64,000 nucleotides of DNA from Arsenophonus apicola (GCF_020268605.1 NZ_CP084222.1:2294001-2358000), one strand, 5' to 3'; numbered from the stretch's first letter, positions 41,021 through 50,566 are shown. A program made the numbers and translations. The notes: generated from the sequence alone by a model not told the origin.

Positions 41021-42243
41021 TTAGTCGGAGACTATCTGATCGCTCAGAAGCCTGGTTCCTGCTGCTGACGGCATTACTGCACCGTTCACTTCACAGGCTA
41101 ACACGGCATGTCCTGCCGCTAAAATGTTACGAGCTCCGTTGATATCTGCGTTCTCTGTATACCCGCACTCAAGGCACTCGAATCTACTTTGTGATTGACG
41201 ATTTTCTTTCGCTGTATGACCACAACATGCACACCGTTGACTTGTATATGCCGGAGGCACAGCTAATACCTGACCACCGCGCCATAGCTGCTTGTACTCA
41301 AGCTGACGGCGCATTTCATACCAACCCTGATCCAGTATCGAACGGTTAAGTCCTGATTTTGCCCTGACATTCCGTCCGTGCTGCTCTTGTGTACCTTTTG
41401 CCGATTTCGACATGTTACTGACCTTTAAGTCCTCAATGACGATCATCGCGTGGTTTTTGCTGATTTCACTGGTGACTTTGTGAAGGTAGTCTTTGCGGAT
41501 ATTGGTTATATGCGAGTGGAGACGTTGGATTTTTCGCTTCTGTTTTTTCCAGTTATTGCTGAATTTAACTTTACAGCTTAACTGACGCTGGAATTTCGCC
41601 AGCTTTTTTTGGTTGGTTTTAAAACTGTTTACAGGTTCAAACACTGTGCCGTCTGACAGCGTGGCGAGTCTGGTTACACCTGCATCCAAACCAATCATTG
41701 TTGCTGACGAATGAGGCTGAATGTCCATTTCCAGTTCGACCTGAAACGATATATACCAGTGTCCCGCATGTTGGCTAACGGTTGCGTTTTTAATCTTACC
41801 GTACAGCTTTTGCGACTGCCGGAACTTTACCCATACCAAACCTGACGGTAATCTCACTCTGCCATTATCGAGCTGACAATATTTATCAAAATTAACAAAA
41901 CGAACTGAATCACGCCCGTCATTTTTCCTTTTAAATACAGGAGCTTTTGCTGCCAGTTTTTATCAAAGCAGCGTTTCCATGCCCCGTGCAGATCTTTGAG
42001 TTTCTGCTGAAGATTATCCGTGTAGGCTTCTTGCAAAAGGAATGTTCCGGCTTTTTTTCCATTCTGTGAGCATCCGATTTAGTTCAAACGCTGACGGTAG
42101 TTTACCGCCGGATTCAATAATGCGTTGCGTCTCTGCTAGCCCGTAATTCCAGATAAAACGAGCGCATCCGCACAACTGCCGCAAACGTTGCGACTGTTTT
42201 CGGTTGGTTCGAGTCTGAATTTGTAGGCTTTTAGAATTAGCAT
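41021..42243 (-). pseudogene. tnpB: TnpB RNA-guided nuclease homologue, frameshifted (copy 1)
   Basis: The TnpB frame runs from ATG 42243 to 41021 but is broken near the N-terminus (shared with copy 2), at an A7 run near 42047 and at an A5 run near 41960. The longest intact part, 41857-41021, is 278 residues and keeps the RuvC residues (GLDAGVTRLATL, IVIEDLKVSNM, NADINGARNI) and the zinc finger CACCGH...CLECGY. Intact TnpB cuts DNA guided by an omega RNA made from the IS right end. The broken N-terminal half makes activity unlikely unless frameshifting occurs. Confidence 0.85.
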
Positions 42244-42301
42244 TATTACTCAGTGTGTAGTAAATTATCTCACTATCTTACCGTATATCCGGTTAATTTC
42301 A

Positions 42302-42706
42302 ATGCAAAAATATAAAATCAACCGTTCAAGACATGCAGCGTTTCTTTTACATGTTCACCTTGTCTTTGTGACTAAGTACCGAAAGAAAGTACTCAGTGGC
42401 TTGCACTACAAAGCATTTCATCAGTATGCAGGTGAAGTGTGTCGCGACTTTGGGGCTGATTTAAAGGAAAGTAACGGAGAGTCCGATCACGTTCATATGC
42501 TGATCGAGTACCCGCCCACAGTGCAGTTGTCAGTACTAGTAAACTCGCTGAAAGCGGTAACGTCTCGTCGTCTGCGTAATGAGTTTCTAGACTTGCGTGG
42601 GGCTTACGGCAAGCCAGTGTTGTGGTCTCGATCATACTTTGCAGGTTCGTGCGGGGGAGCACCGCTGGAAGTTGTTAAGCAATACATTCAAAATCAGCGT
42701 GGCTGA
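42302..42706 (+). CDS. tnpA: Y1 (HUH) transposase TnpA of IS200/IS605 family (copy 1)
   Basis: 134 residues, complete. The metal-binding HUH motif reads HVHMLIEYPP, the catalytic tyrosine lies in VVKQYIQNQ, and the strand HLVFVTKYRKKVL is typical. It performs single-strand excision and insertion during replication. Identical to the copy at 59300-59704. The 42715-42731 hairpin follows. Confidence 0.95.
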   Translation: MQKYKINRSRHAAFLLHVHLVFVTKYRKKVLSGLHYKAFHQYAGEVCRDFGADLKESNGESDHVHMLIEYPPTVQLSVLVNSLKAVTSRRLRNEFLDLRGAYGKPVLWSRSYFAGSCGGAPLEVVKQYIQNQRG

Positions 42707-42785
42707 TCATTCTTCGGGCTTTTCAAGCCCGACCAAATTCCCCTCCCACCTTATGTCGGTGGGAGTACCCTTTGGAGGTTAAGAT

Positions 42786-42918
42786 GGATACGCGGTAAGA
42801 AAGTCTTAGCTGTGACTGAAGCACAGTCTTGTGTTTCCTGATGAGATACCACACAAGCCACTTCGCAGGTACGACAACCAATACATTTATTTGCATCAGT
42901 AATAATGAAACAATTCAT
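42786..42918 (-). pseudogene. hydN: hydN 5' remnant, ferredoxin-like electron carrier cut by the IS
   Basis: From ATG 42918 (GGAG upstream) the minus strand encodes 44-45 residues with CIGCRTCEVACVVSHQETQD, matching the start of HydN, a formate-dehydrogenase-H-associated iron-sulfur protein. The frame runs straight into the IS at 42785 and the remaining about 130 residues, with three more clusters, are absent. It lies downstream of hycI in the same direction. Beyond the IS is aroF, not hydN, so sequence was lost or rearranged. In E. coli hypF follows hydN. Confidence 0.85.
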
Positions 42919-43134
42919 TCACTTCTCCAGCAATGACAGTCAATAGAGAAATATATTCATAAACTGTGCCAATTTTAAGTTAACAAAAAATTGGCACGTG
43001 CTTGTCATCATCACGATTGACGATGATAAATATCGAAGTAATTCGGTTAAATCGTATTAGTAGGATAAAAATGCCTGTCTAAAACGAGAAAGTCATGTTA
43101 GCCAAGCCTCTTGCTACTATATACGATGAAACAT
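42919..43134 (-). promoter_or_regulatory. hycI-hydN intergenic region with 11-bp inverted repeat
   Basis: GTGCCAATTTT (42966-42976) and AAAATTGGCAC (42987-42997) are perfect inverted repeats. Read on the minus strand, TGGCACAGTTTATGAA has a good sigma-54 -24 half but a poor -12 (ATGAA instead of TTGCA) about 45 bases before hydN. It may be a decayed hydN promoter. Nothing else is seen. Confidence 0.4.
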
Positions 43135-43590
43135 TTATAGTGGCCGGAACTGCCTTAGCTGCTGAATATCAGCCAGACTGGCATAAACTGTTGCAACGGC
43201 TATTTTTACCGCTGCCGTCATCGGGTAATAAAAGCCGACAATATCTGGCTGGATACCTAAGAAAATCACCTCATTAGTATCCTCTTTTAGCTGCTCAATA
43301 AGATAGCTAAGTGGCATATTATGGGTCGACATAATAAACATATCAGCAATATCTTGTGGATCGATCTGCCGGATTTCACCAGCCGCCAGTCCCATGTCGG
43401 TAGCATCGACAATCAATAAACGATTTGGCTGTAATTGGCGAATAACGCCGATATCATTTTCTGGCGCACTACCACCATCAATTACTATCCATTCCCCTTG
43501 TGGTGTAGCACGACACATCTGTGCCAGCAATGGGCCTGCGCCGTCATCACCCATCATGCTATTGCCGACACAGAGTAAAACATCAGCCAC
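43135..43590 (-). CDS. hycI: Hydrogenase 3 maturation endopeptidase HycI
   Basis: 151 residues. A HycI/HyaD-family protease that trims the C-terminal extension of HycE after nickel insertion. VGNSMMGDDGAGP at the start and the nickel-sensing acidic residues (DDG, VDATD, STHNMP) are visible. It overlaps the hycH stop by 8 bases. Confidence 0.94.
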   Translation of the reverse strand: MADVLLCVGNSMMGDDGAGPLLAQMCRATPQGEWIVIDGGSAPENDIGVIRQLQPNRLLIVDATDMGLAAGEIRQIDPQDIADMFIMSTHNMPLSYLIEQLKEDTNEVIFLGIQPDIVGFYYPMTAAVKIAVATVYASLADIQQLRQFRPL

Positions 43591-43993
43591 GCTCCCTCCT
43601 TACCATCAAATAGATAGCACTCTCCTGCTGAATATTGGCTAGCATACTCAACATCTGCTGGCTCCAACTTTGCTGTTGGTTAGTCTGTTGGTTTAGCGCC
43701 GCGCTAAAAGCCTTTGCCAGCATTGCCACATGGCTGCTATCAATAACAATTTCGCCATAACGCGTAACACCCGCCATTTTCCGCTGCGCTTCACTTCCTG
43801 CTTCGAGGGTAGCAATCCAGAGCTGATATTCTGGCCAGGGACAGCTAAGCACAGCTTGTAAACAATCTATCACGCCTAAATGGTGACCAATGGCAAGTCC
43901 GTAATAGATAACTTGCTGTGCCTGCGGTGGCGTAGCTTCATTTTCATCAATAAATTTACGGCTCAGTTGACTGAACACCACCTTGTCACTCAT
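43583..43993 (-). CDS. hycH: Formate hydrogenlyase maturation protein HycH
   Basis: 136 residues, the family length. KVVFSQLSRKFIDE and YYGLAIGHHLGVIDC are characteristic of HycH. It is needed for maturation of hydrogenase 3, probably as a chaperone for HycE; its exact action is not known. It overlaps hycG by 4 bases and hycI by 8. Confidence 0.92.
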   Translation of the reverse strand: MSDKVVFSQLSRKFIDENEATPPQAQQVIYYGLAIGHHLGVIDCLQAVLSCPWPEYQLWIATLEAGSEAQRKMAGVTRYGEIVIDSSHVAMLAKAFSAALNQQTNQQQSWSQQMLSMLANIQQESAIYLMVRRERG

Positions 43994-44760
43994 TTAACCT
44001 GCTCCCGCTTAACGATCTGGCTAAGATTGGCAACAATTTCACTTAAGCGCGGATCATTTTCATCAGCCAGCCACTGCGCCACCCGATCTTCACCCTGCAT
44101 AAGATAATTGATAAAATTGTCGGTAATCTGACGACCATAGCGATAGCCGGCTAAACGACGGGCAGCGCGGTCGATACGCACTCGTAAGGGTTGCACCATA
44201 TCTGGATGTAGCATTTCTGCCGGCTGATTATCTTCTTCAGAAGGTTTGCGCAGATGAATTTTTTGCTCCAGCAGCCCTAACGCCATGGCAAAACCGTATA
44301 GCGTCGCAGCAGGGGTGGGTGGACAACCAGGAATATATACATCGACTGGCACAATCTTATCCGTTCCGCCCCAAACACAATAGAGATCATGAAAAATGCC
44401 ACCTGAATTACCACAGGCGCCATAGGATATCGCAATTTTAGGATCAGGAGCCGAGTGCCAGGCGCGTAACGCTGGCGTACGCATTGCACGCGTAACTGCC
44501 CCAGTGAACAGCAATATATCAGCATGACGTGGGGAAGGAACGACCTTAATGCCAAAACGTTCGGCATCAAAAATGGGTGAAATGGTGGCAAAAATTTCAA
44601 TTTCACAACCATTACAACCGCCACAGTCAACCCGATAAACATAAGCCGAGCGTTTAATTTTCTTCAACAATAATGCTTTCATTCGTGCGATAGATTCATC
44701 TATTGCTAGCGGTACCGGCATACCTTGCTGATCACGCGATGGCAAAAACTGGCTCATCAA
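43990..44760 (-). CDS. hycG: Formate hydrogenlyase small subunit HycG
   Basis: 256 residues, NuoB-like. [4Fe-4S] ligands are seen in DCGGCNGCEIE, SYGACGNSGG and YIPGCPPTPAAT. It passes electrons to the NiFe site in HycE. The acidic/basic C-terminal tail after residue 175 is present as in E. coli. Overlaps hycF and hycH by 4 bases each. Confidence 0.95.
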   Translation of the reverse strand: MMSQFLPSRDQQGMPVPLAIDESIARMKALLLKKIKRSAYVYRVDCGGCNGCEIEIFATISPIFDAERFGIKVVPSPRHADILLFTGAVTRAMRTPALRAWHSAPDPKIAISYGACGNSGGIFHDLYCVWGGTDKIVPVDVYIPGCPPTPAATLYGFAMALGLLEQKIHLRKPSEEDNQPAEMLHPDMVQPLRVRIDRAARRLAGYRYGRQITDNFINYLMQGEDRVAQWLADENDPRLSEIVANLSQIVKREQVK

Positions 44761-45299
44761 ATTGTCTCCTTCATTTCACGGCTTAAATCGATTTTATCTG
44801 ACGGAGTCAATCCCTGTAACCGCTTGCAATTAGGGCAAGTTTCAAAACTTTGTCGATGATGTTCAGTCCGTGGGTCGCCATTATGTTTGAGTATCTCGAT
44901 GACGTAGTTGATCGCTTTTTTTACTGCCAAAGGACGCTGACATAGCCGGCAATAACAAATAGCAAATTGTGCTTGCTGGCAAAGATCTTCTTTGCGCCAT
45001 ACTGCTAGTTCATATTCCTGTGACAAACGAATGGCTGCCGTTGGACAAACCTCTTCACAACGACCACAAAAAATGCAACGACCAAGGTTTAATTGCCAGC
45101 GCAACTGGCCTTTTGGCAAATCAATTTCGGTGGTTAATGCATTGGATGGACAAGCGTTGACGCATGCCGCACAACCGATACATTGTTGTGAATTATGTTG
45201 CGGTTTACCGCGAAAGTTTTTATCCACTTCAATTGGCGTCAGTGGATAATCTTCAGTAACAATCCCGGTTTTTAAAGCTTTCTTAATAAAATTAAACAT
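44757..45299 (-). CDS. hycF: Formate hydrogenlyase iron-sulfur subunit HycF
   Basis: 180 residues, NuoI-like. Two [4Fe-4S] motifs, CIGCAACVNACPSNA and CIFCGRCEEVCPTAA, carry electrons between HycB and HycG. The C-terminal cysteine pairs CRLC and CPNC are as in E. coli HycF. There is a 125-base gap to hycE, longer than in E. coli. Confidence 0.95.
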   Translation of the reverse strand: MFNFIKKALKTGIVTEDYPLTPIEVDKNFRGKPQHNSQQCIGCAACVNACPSNALTTEIDLPKGQLRWQLNLGRCIFCGRCEEVCPTAAIRLSQEYELAVWRKEDLCQQAQFAICYCRLCQRPLAVKKAINYVIEILKHNGDPRTEHHRQSFETCPNCKRLQGLTPSDKIDLSREMKETI

Positions 45300-45424
45300 G
45301 ATAACTCCAGTTGGCTTTTGCTAACTGCGTGCAACTGGCGAAAGAAATTGCACCAGTTAATCATAAACGGCTTACCATTACCCAGATAAGATTCAAAGGT
45401 AAATAGTCTCAGCAAAAGCAAAAG

Positions 45425-47134
45425 TTATTTCAGCGGTGAATTCTTACGTTCAATACTGTAACGTTCTAGTTCTTTATAAGGCACCACTTGACTCTTTTTC
45501 TTACGCACATCGACAACAGTCATACGATCAGTACAGGAATAACAGGGATCAAGACTACCAATTATCAATGGCGCATCAGACACAGTATTGCCACGTAGCA
45601 TATAGCGCAGTGTCGGCCAATTGGCATAAGTTGCCGCCCGACAGCGCCAGCGCCACAGTTTTTGATTGTCGCCGGTCATGCTCCAGTGAATATCATCGCC
45701 GCGTGGTGCTTCAGTAAAACCTAAAGCAAAACGGTGTGGAATATAAGTAAATCCCTCTACCATTAATGCACCAGCAGGAAGATTATCCAAACCAAAATCA
45801 ATCATATTGAGTGAGGTAAAGACTTCATTGATACGAACTTTGAGGCGAGCAAGTACATCGCATCCTTGTTCGCTATGCACCTCTAACGGTAGTAAACCGT
45901 AACCGATAAAAGGGTGATCCCTGCGCGTATCACGGGCATGACCACTGGCGCGGACCATCGGGCCAACATTGCTAAAATCACGTGCGACTTGCGGATCTAA
46001 GCGCCCAATGCCGACAGTACGCTGCTCAATATTGGGCGTCGTTAATAATATCTCCACCAGCTCTTGCACTTCACGCCGCATCTGCTGAGCCAATTGGCGG
46101 GTCTTTTTCATGTCATCTTTAAGCAGATCACGACGAATACCGCCAATTAAGTTAAGTCCATAGGTTTTACGTGCCCCGGTCAGGATTTCAGCCATCTTCA
46201 TAGAAGATTCACGTACGCGAAAAAATTGCATAAAACCTGAATCGAAACCAACAAAATGGCAGGCCAAACCTAAGTTAAGCAAATGGGAATGCAAACGTTC
46301 GATCTCTAGCAAAATGGCACGGATCATTTGGGCTCGCTCTGGGACCACAATTCCCATTGCATTCTCAATTGAGGTGGCATAAGCAGTACTGTGAGCAAAA
46401 CCACAAATACCACAGACCCGATCAGACAAAAATGTCACTTCGTTATAACCCATCCGTGTTTCAGCCAATTTTTCCATACCACGGTGGACATAAAAGAGGC
46501 GATAATCAGCGTCAACAATATTTTCGCCATCAACAAATAAACGAAAGTGACCGGGTTCATCAGAAGTGACGTGTAATGGGCCAATGGGTAGCACATTATT
46601 TTTTTTATTACCCAGCTCATTAATAAATTGGTAAGTTTCGCTGTCAGTGGTCGGTGCAGGACGCTGACGATAATCCATACTATCCTTACGCAATGGATAG
46701 AGATCATCAGGCCAGTCATCGGGTAGTACCAGACGACGCTCATCGGGCAAACCAACAGGCATCAAACCGTACATATCGCGGACTTCACGTTCGCCCCATA
46801 CAGCTGCCGGAACACGTGGAGTCACTGATGGAAACTCCGGTTTATCGGCATCCACTTCAACTCGAACGGTGATCCAAAATTTAATTCCCTGCTCCATGGA
46901 AAGTACATAATAAACCGCGTAGTGACCGCACAATTTGCGTTCATCATTACCGAATAATACCGATAACCACCCTCCTTGCTGGTAGTAAAGATACGCTATC
47001 ACTTCAGGTAATGCGTTGATTTTTATCGTAATGGTTAATTGATCTTTAGTCTGCCAACCTTCCTCCAACACAACGCCGGGAAATGCCTGGCACAAAGCCG
47101 TAAGATAGTGTTGACCTAATTTTTCTTCAGACAT
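45425..47134 (-). CDS. hycE: Formate hydrogenlyase large subunit HycE ([NiFe]-hydrogenase 3)
   Basis: 569 residues (E. coli 569). The N-terminal 160 residues are NuoC-like; the rest is the NuoD-like NiFe subunit. Nickel ligands lie in RVCGICGFAH and DPCYSCTDR. A 32-residue C-terminal extension beginning MTVVDVRKKK follows the arginine cleaved by HycI, so the processing site is intact. It makes H2 from formate-derived electrons. Confidence 0.97.
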   Translation of the reverse strand: MSEEKLGQHYLTALCQAFPGVVLEEGWQTKDQLTITIKINALPEVIAYLYYQQGGWLSVLFGNDERKLCGHYAVYYVLSMEQGIKFWITVRVEVDADKPEFPSVTPRVPAAVWGEREVRDMYGLMPVGLPDERRLVLPDDWPDDLYPLRKDSMDYRQRPAPTTDSETYQFINELGNKKNNVLPIGPLHVTSDEPGHFRLFVDGENIVDADYRLFYVHRGMEKLAETRMGYNEVTFLSDRVCGICGFAHSTAYATSIENAMGIVVPERAQMIRAILLEIERLHSHLLNLGLACHFVGFDSGFMQFFRVRESSMKMAEILTGARKTYGLNLIGGIRRDLLKDDMKKTRQLAQQMRREVQELVEILLTTPNIEQRTVGIGRLDPQVARDFSNVGPMVRASGHARDTRRDHPFIGYGLLPLEVHSEQGCDVLARLKVRINEVFTSLNMIDFGLDNLPAGALMVEGFTYIPHRFALGFTEAPRGDDIHWSMTGDNQKLWRWRCRAATYANWPTLRYMLRGNTVSDAPLIIGSLDPCYSCTDRMTVVDVRKKKSQVVPYKELERYSIERKNSPLK

Positions 47135-47143
47135 GGTAATTCT

Positions 47144-48076
47144 CTAAAATCCTATCGCTAACAAAGAGACGAAAGCTAAAAAGCCAAAGCCAAAACCGAA
47201 CCAGGTAACTTGTGATGTGGCCAAAAAACGTAATCGCGCCATGCTATTTTCTAACAAAGCAATCACTGTTACGCCGGCCAACAGTTTTATCAACGCCACC
47301 ACCACTGCCAGTAGCAAACCTGCTACCGACAGATGTTCAATTTGTCCCCACGGTATAAACACGCCAACAAACAGTTGCAATACCACGAGCTGTTTGAGGC
47401 TAATTCCCCATTTCAACAACGCAAAACTGGCACCACTATATTCATAAAGCGGCCCTTCCTGTAGCTCCTGCTCAGCTTCGGCAAGATCAAACGGTAGCTT
47501 AGCCATTTCAACAAAGGTGGCAAAAGCACAGGCACAAAATGCCAGCACTAAAGGAACGCTTTGTTCTACAGGCCAATGGTAAATCGTCGCGGCGATTAAA
47601 CTGATGTGGGTTGAACCTGCCACTTGTGCAACCACCCATAAAGCTAATAGTAAAATTGGCTCAACTAATACTCCCAACACCGCTTCACGGCTGGCACCAA
47701 TGCCCGTAAACGGACTACCGGTATCCAGACCGGCCACCGCAAAAAAGAAACGGCCAATAGCAAATAGGTAAATAAGTGTGATCAGATCACCAAGCGGAGA
47801 TAATGGCGATGCCACTGTCACCACGGGCAATGCAGTCGCGATAGTAAACATCACGCCGATCATCAAAAACGGCATAAGTCGGAATAGCCAACCTGAGGCT
47901 GTTGGCGCGATACTTTGGCGACCCAGTAATTTGATTAGATCTCGATACTCTTGTAACACTCCGGGCCCTTTGCGGTTATGTAGCCGAGCGCGTGCCATGC
48001 GACTGACGCCAGATAGTAGCGGCGCCAATGCAAATAGCACTAAAGCCTGCACAAGGGCAAAAAACAGCGAATTCAT
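47144..48076 (-). CDS. hycD: Formate hydrogenlyase membrane subunit HycD
   Basis: 310 residues (E. coli 307), NuoH-like, about eight membrane helices. Conserved loops PFDLAEAEQELQEGPLYEYSG and KGPGVLQEYRDLIKLLGRQ are present. It links the soluble arm to HycC. Confidence 0.96.
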   Translation of the reverse strand: MNSLFFALVQALVLFALAPLLSGVSRMARARLHNRKGPGVLQEYRDLIKLLGRQSIAPTASGWLFRLMPFLMIGVMFTIATALPVVTVASPLSPLGDLITLIYLFAIGRFFFAVAGLDTGSPFTGIGASREAVLGVLVEPILLLALWVVAQVAGSTHISLIAATIYHWPVEQSVPLVLAFCACAFATFVEMAKLPFDLAEAEQELQEGPLYEYSGASFALLKWGISLKQLVVLQLFVGVFIPWGQIEHLSVAGLLLAVVVALIKLLAGVTVIALLENSMARLRFLATSQVTWFGFGFGFLAFVSLLAIGF

Positions 48077-48086
48077 ATTAGGCTCC

Positions 48087-49907
48087 CTAAGAAATCACAA
48101 CCACCAGCAGTACCGCCAGTTCAATAAAAGCCACACGGCGAAACAACACCGGCAGGCTAGTTGTTTGCCAACCTGGTAATAACGACGCCGGATTGAGTAT
48201 CCGTCCTAATTTAAACACCAAAGCAAACATCACTTTTACCGGTTGGGCAAAACCGGATGCAGTGATACTCATCGCCTGTTCGTATTGATAACCACAAACC
48301 CACGCTGAACCACGAGAACGAAATGGCAAACGTCCATCTTTGCAGACAATTAATAGAACAACCGGCAATAGCGTTGCCGCAATCAACAATAGCGTGATAA
48401 TCGGCTGCGACACCATGGTGTGATTAGTCACTAACGGTAAAGGCACGACGTAGCTTAGTAATGGCATAATCCAAGGCGCAGCAACCCCACCAACAATGCA
48501 AAAAAATGCTAACGCAGCGAGCGAAATATTCATTAGCCAGGGTTTAGAATAGGCTTTTTCAGCAGCTTGCGTGCGGGGCGCACCACAAAACATAACGCCA
48601 TACACTTTTGCCATACACATCACCGCTAAGGCACCCGTAATGGCAAGCCCGGTTGCTAATAATGGCCCTAGCAAACGACTGACAAATGCTGGCTGTTCAC
48701 CCAGACGGAAAAAGGCTTGATAAATAACCCACTCGCCGGCAAAACCATTGAGAGGAGGGAGCGCTGCCATTGACATTAAGCCAACCAGCATCGACATTGC
48801 GAGAAGCGGCATACGTTTACCTATGCCGCCTAATTTTTCGATATCCAGATAACCGGTACGGAACCATACTGCACCCGCACCAAGCAATAACGTAGTTTTA
48901 AATAAGCTATGGCTAAACAGATGGTATAATCCCCCTATCATGCCGAGGGCAATCAAAAGTGGTTCATGCAGGGAGACACCAATAAGCCCGGCACCAAGCC
49001 CCAGCAGTATGATGCCGATATTCTCAAGGCTGTGATAAGCCAGTAATCGGTTAATATTGTGCTCCATTAATGCATACAGTCCGCCAATAAATGCCGTCAG
49101 CATACCGAGCAATAACAGCACAATTGCCCACCATAATGGTAATGTGGTATTCAGTAACGAAAGTAGCAAAATGCCATAGACACCCACTTTCAAGACCACA
49201 GTAGAAAATAATGCTGCAGCTGGCGCAGCAGCATTGGCATGAGCTGGCACCACCCAGCCATGCAGAGGAATGATGCCGGCTAATAAACCAAATCCAATTA
49301 GCCCCAACATCCAAGTTACACTGCTCATTGGTAGCGTTACCATAAGCAGACGCAGCTCAGCAATATTTAAGGTGCCATAAGTTCGCCAGATAATGACGCA
49401 CATCATAGCCAATAGCAGCGTACCCAACCGGCCTAATACAAACCACACTTTACTTGCCTGATGGCAACCGGTCAGAAACAGCGCACATAGCGCCATAATT
49501 TCTGCCATTATCACCAACATAACAAGGTGCCCGGCCACCACGGCCAATGTTGCCGCTGCCAAGAACATATTTATTAACAGCCCATTAGACTGCGTTGCAG
49601 GATGTCGATGCCAACTGATATTAAACAAGCTGACAAAAATTCCTGGTAAGCCAAAAACCACTAACCACAATCCATTAAGTGCCGTGATATGCAGTGACCA
49701 GTTACCAACAGGTAACATAAAATCGCTGGCACTAGTGCTACCCAGCAGTACTTGTCCGCCGGCCAATAGCATAGCAAGATTAGCTAAAACACCACCAAGC
49801 CCAGCGATTAATCCACTTAACGGCTTGTTGAACATCAGTAATGCGGCTAACAAACCACTGATGACCAAGGTAAAAATTGCTCCGTTAATCAACATCTCGA
49901 CACTCAT
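48087..49907 (-). CDS. hycC: Formate hydrogenlyase membrane subunit HycC
   Basis: 606 residues, a NuoL/Mrp-like antiporter-type subunit with about 14-16 helices. Key features include the glutamate in VMLVIMAEIMALCALFL and the lysine/histidine helix GLYHLFSHSLFKTTLLLGA. Its start codon overlaps the hycB stop by one base. Confidence 0.96.
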   Translation of the reverse strand: MSVEMLINGAIFTLVISGLLAALLMFNKPLSGLIAGLGGVLANLAMLLAGGQVLLGSTSASDFMLPVGNWSLHITALNGLWLVVFGLPGIFVSLFNISWHRHPATQSNGLLINMFLAAATLAVVAGHLVMLVIMAEIMALCALFLTGCHQASKVWFVLGRLGTLLLAMMCVIIWRTYGTLNIAELRLLMVTLPMSSVTWMLGLIGFGLLAGIIPLHGWVVPAHANAAAPAAALFSTVVLKVGVYGILLLSLLNTTLPLWWAIVLLLLGMLTAFIGGLYALMEHNINRLLAYHSLENIGIILLGLGAGLIGVSLHEPLLIALGMIGGLYHLFSHSLFKTTLLLGAGAVWFRTGYLDIEKLGGIGKRMPLLAMSMLVGLMSMAALPPLNGFAGEWVIYQAFFRLGEQPAFVSRLLGPLLATGLAITGALAVMCMAKVYGVMFCGAPRTQAAEKAYSKPWLMNISLAALAFFCIVGGVAAPWIMPLLSYVVPLPLVTNHTMVSQPIITLLLIAATLLPVVLLIVCKDGRLPFRSRGSAWVCGYQYEQAMSITASGFAQPVKVMFALVFKLGRILNPASLLPGWQTTSLPVLFRRVAFIELAVLLVVVIS

Positions 49908-50512
49908 TACAACTCTCCATTCTGGCCGTTAATTAACGACAAATCGCCTAACACCATCTGGATAGTCAGCTCACGCTTACGTTTATTAGCGTTGGCAATA
50001 TCATGGTTATCAATCAGACGTAGCGCTTTAGTCGGGCAGGTACGTACACATGCCGGACCTCGTTCATCGAAATAGCACAGATCACATTTAACAGCGATAG
50101 CGCGAACACCAGCTATCCAGTCTAAAAACGGACTAACACGTGTCAGTTCCGGTGGTGCCGGCGGGGCAATCGGCGTATCACTATCAGCAGGAATACCCTG
50201 TGGGCGACTGCCACAAAATTCGATAGTACCAAACGGACAGGCGAGACCACATAACTTACAACTGACACACAAACTTTCGTTTAATTGAATAGCATTATTG
50301 ATCCGATTAATGGCATTAACCGGACAAACCTGCGCGCAAGGCGCATCTTCACACTGATGACAGAGTTGCGGGGCTGATTCTTTTTCATTTCGCATCACTT
50401 TCAGACGCGCTTGCGTTTGTAGTCCTTGTAAGCGGTGATTTTCCGAGCAAGAAGCTTCACAAGTACGACAACCAATGCAAAGCGTAGAGTCAGCAATAAC
50501 AAAACGATTCAC
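49907..50512 (-). CDS. hycB: Formate hydrogenlyase electron-transfer subunit HycB
   Basis: 201 residues if started at GTG 50512, which matches the E. coli start (MNRFVIADSTLCIGC) and has AGGA 6 bases upstream. An ATG at 50536, also with an AAGGA site, would add 8 residues. Four [4Fe-4S] clusters: CIGCRTCEASC, CHQCEDAPCAQVC, CVSCKLCGLAC and CDLC...CVRTC. It receives electrons from formate dehydrogenase H. Confidence 0.94.
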   Translation of the reverse strand: MNRFVIADSTLCIGCRTCEASCSENHRLQGLQTQARLKVMRNEKESAPQLCHQCEDAPCAQVCPVNAINRINNAIQLNESLCVSCKLCGLACPFGTIEFCGSRPQGIPADSDTPIAPPAPPELTRVSPFLDWIAGVRAIAVKCDLCYFDERGPACVRTCPTKALRLIDNHDIANANKRKRELTIQMVLGDLSLINGQNGEL

Positions 50513-50524
50513 CGCTGATCCTGT

Positions 50525-50566
50525 GGTGATAGTCATTTTTGATCCTTAAGTGATAGTCATTTTTGA
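50525..50566. repeat. 17-base direct repeat over the hycB start region
   Basis: GTGATAGTCATTTTTGA occurs at 50525-50541 and again at 50550-50566, a period of 25. The minus-strand copies each contain an ATG in an ATGACTATCAC context; only the first is in frame with hycB. It looks like a recent slippage duplication in the leader. Confidence 0.7.

Larger units (their letters stand above)
40969..42785. mobile_element. IS200/IS605-family element, copy 1
   Basis: 1817 bases shared with copy 2 at 57967-59783, essentially identical apart from homopolymer lengths. It holds divergent tnpB (minus) and tnpA (plus), the IS605 layout. It has no terminal inverted repeats or target duplication, as expected for single-strand Y1 transposition. 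Subterminal hairpins: CTCCCACC/GGTGGGAG (42743-42765), CGGGCTT/AAGCCCG (42715-42731), and a C/G-rich imperfect hairpin near 40977-41013. The aroF side ends ATGTCAAT, resembling the TCAA right end of related elements, so the right end faces aroF and the left end faces the hydN remnant. Confidence 0.9.

Noticed and set aside
42966..42997. Terminator of hycI or a functional hydN sigma-54 promoter
   Set aside because: No T run for a terminator, and the -12 element is poor; kept only as a possible decayed promoter within the intergenic entry.
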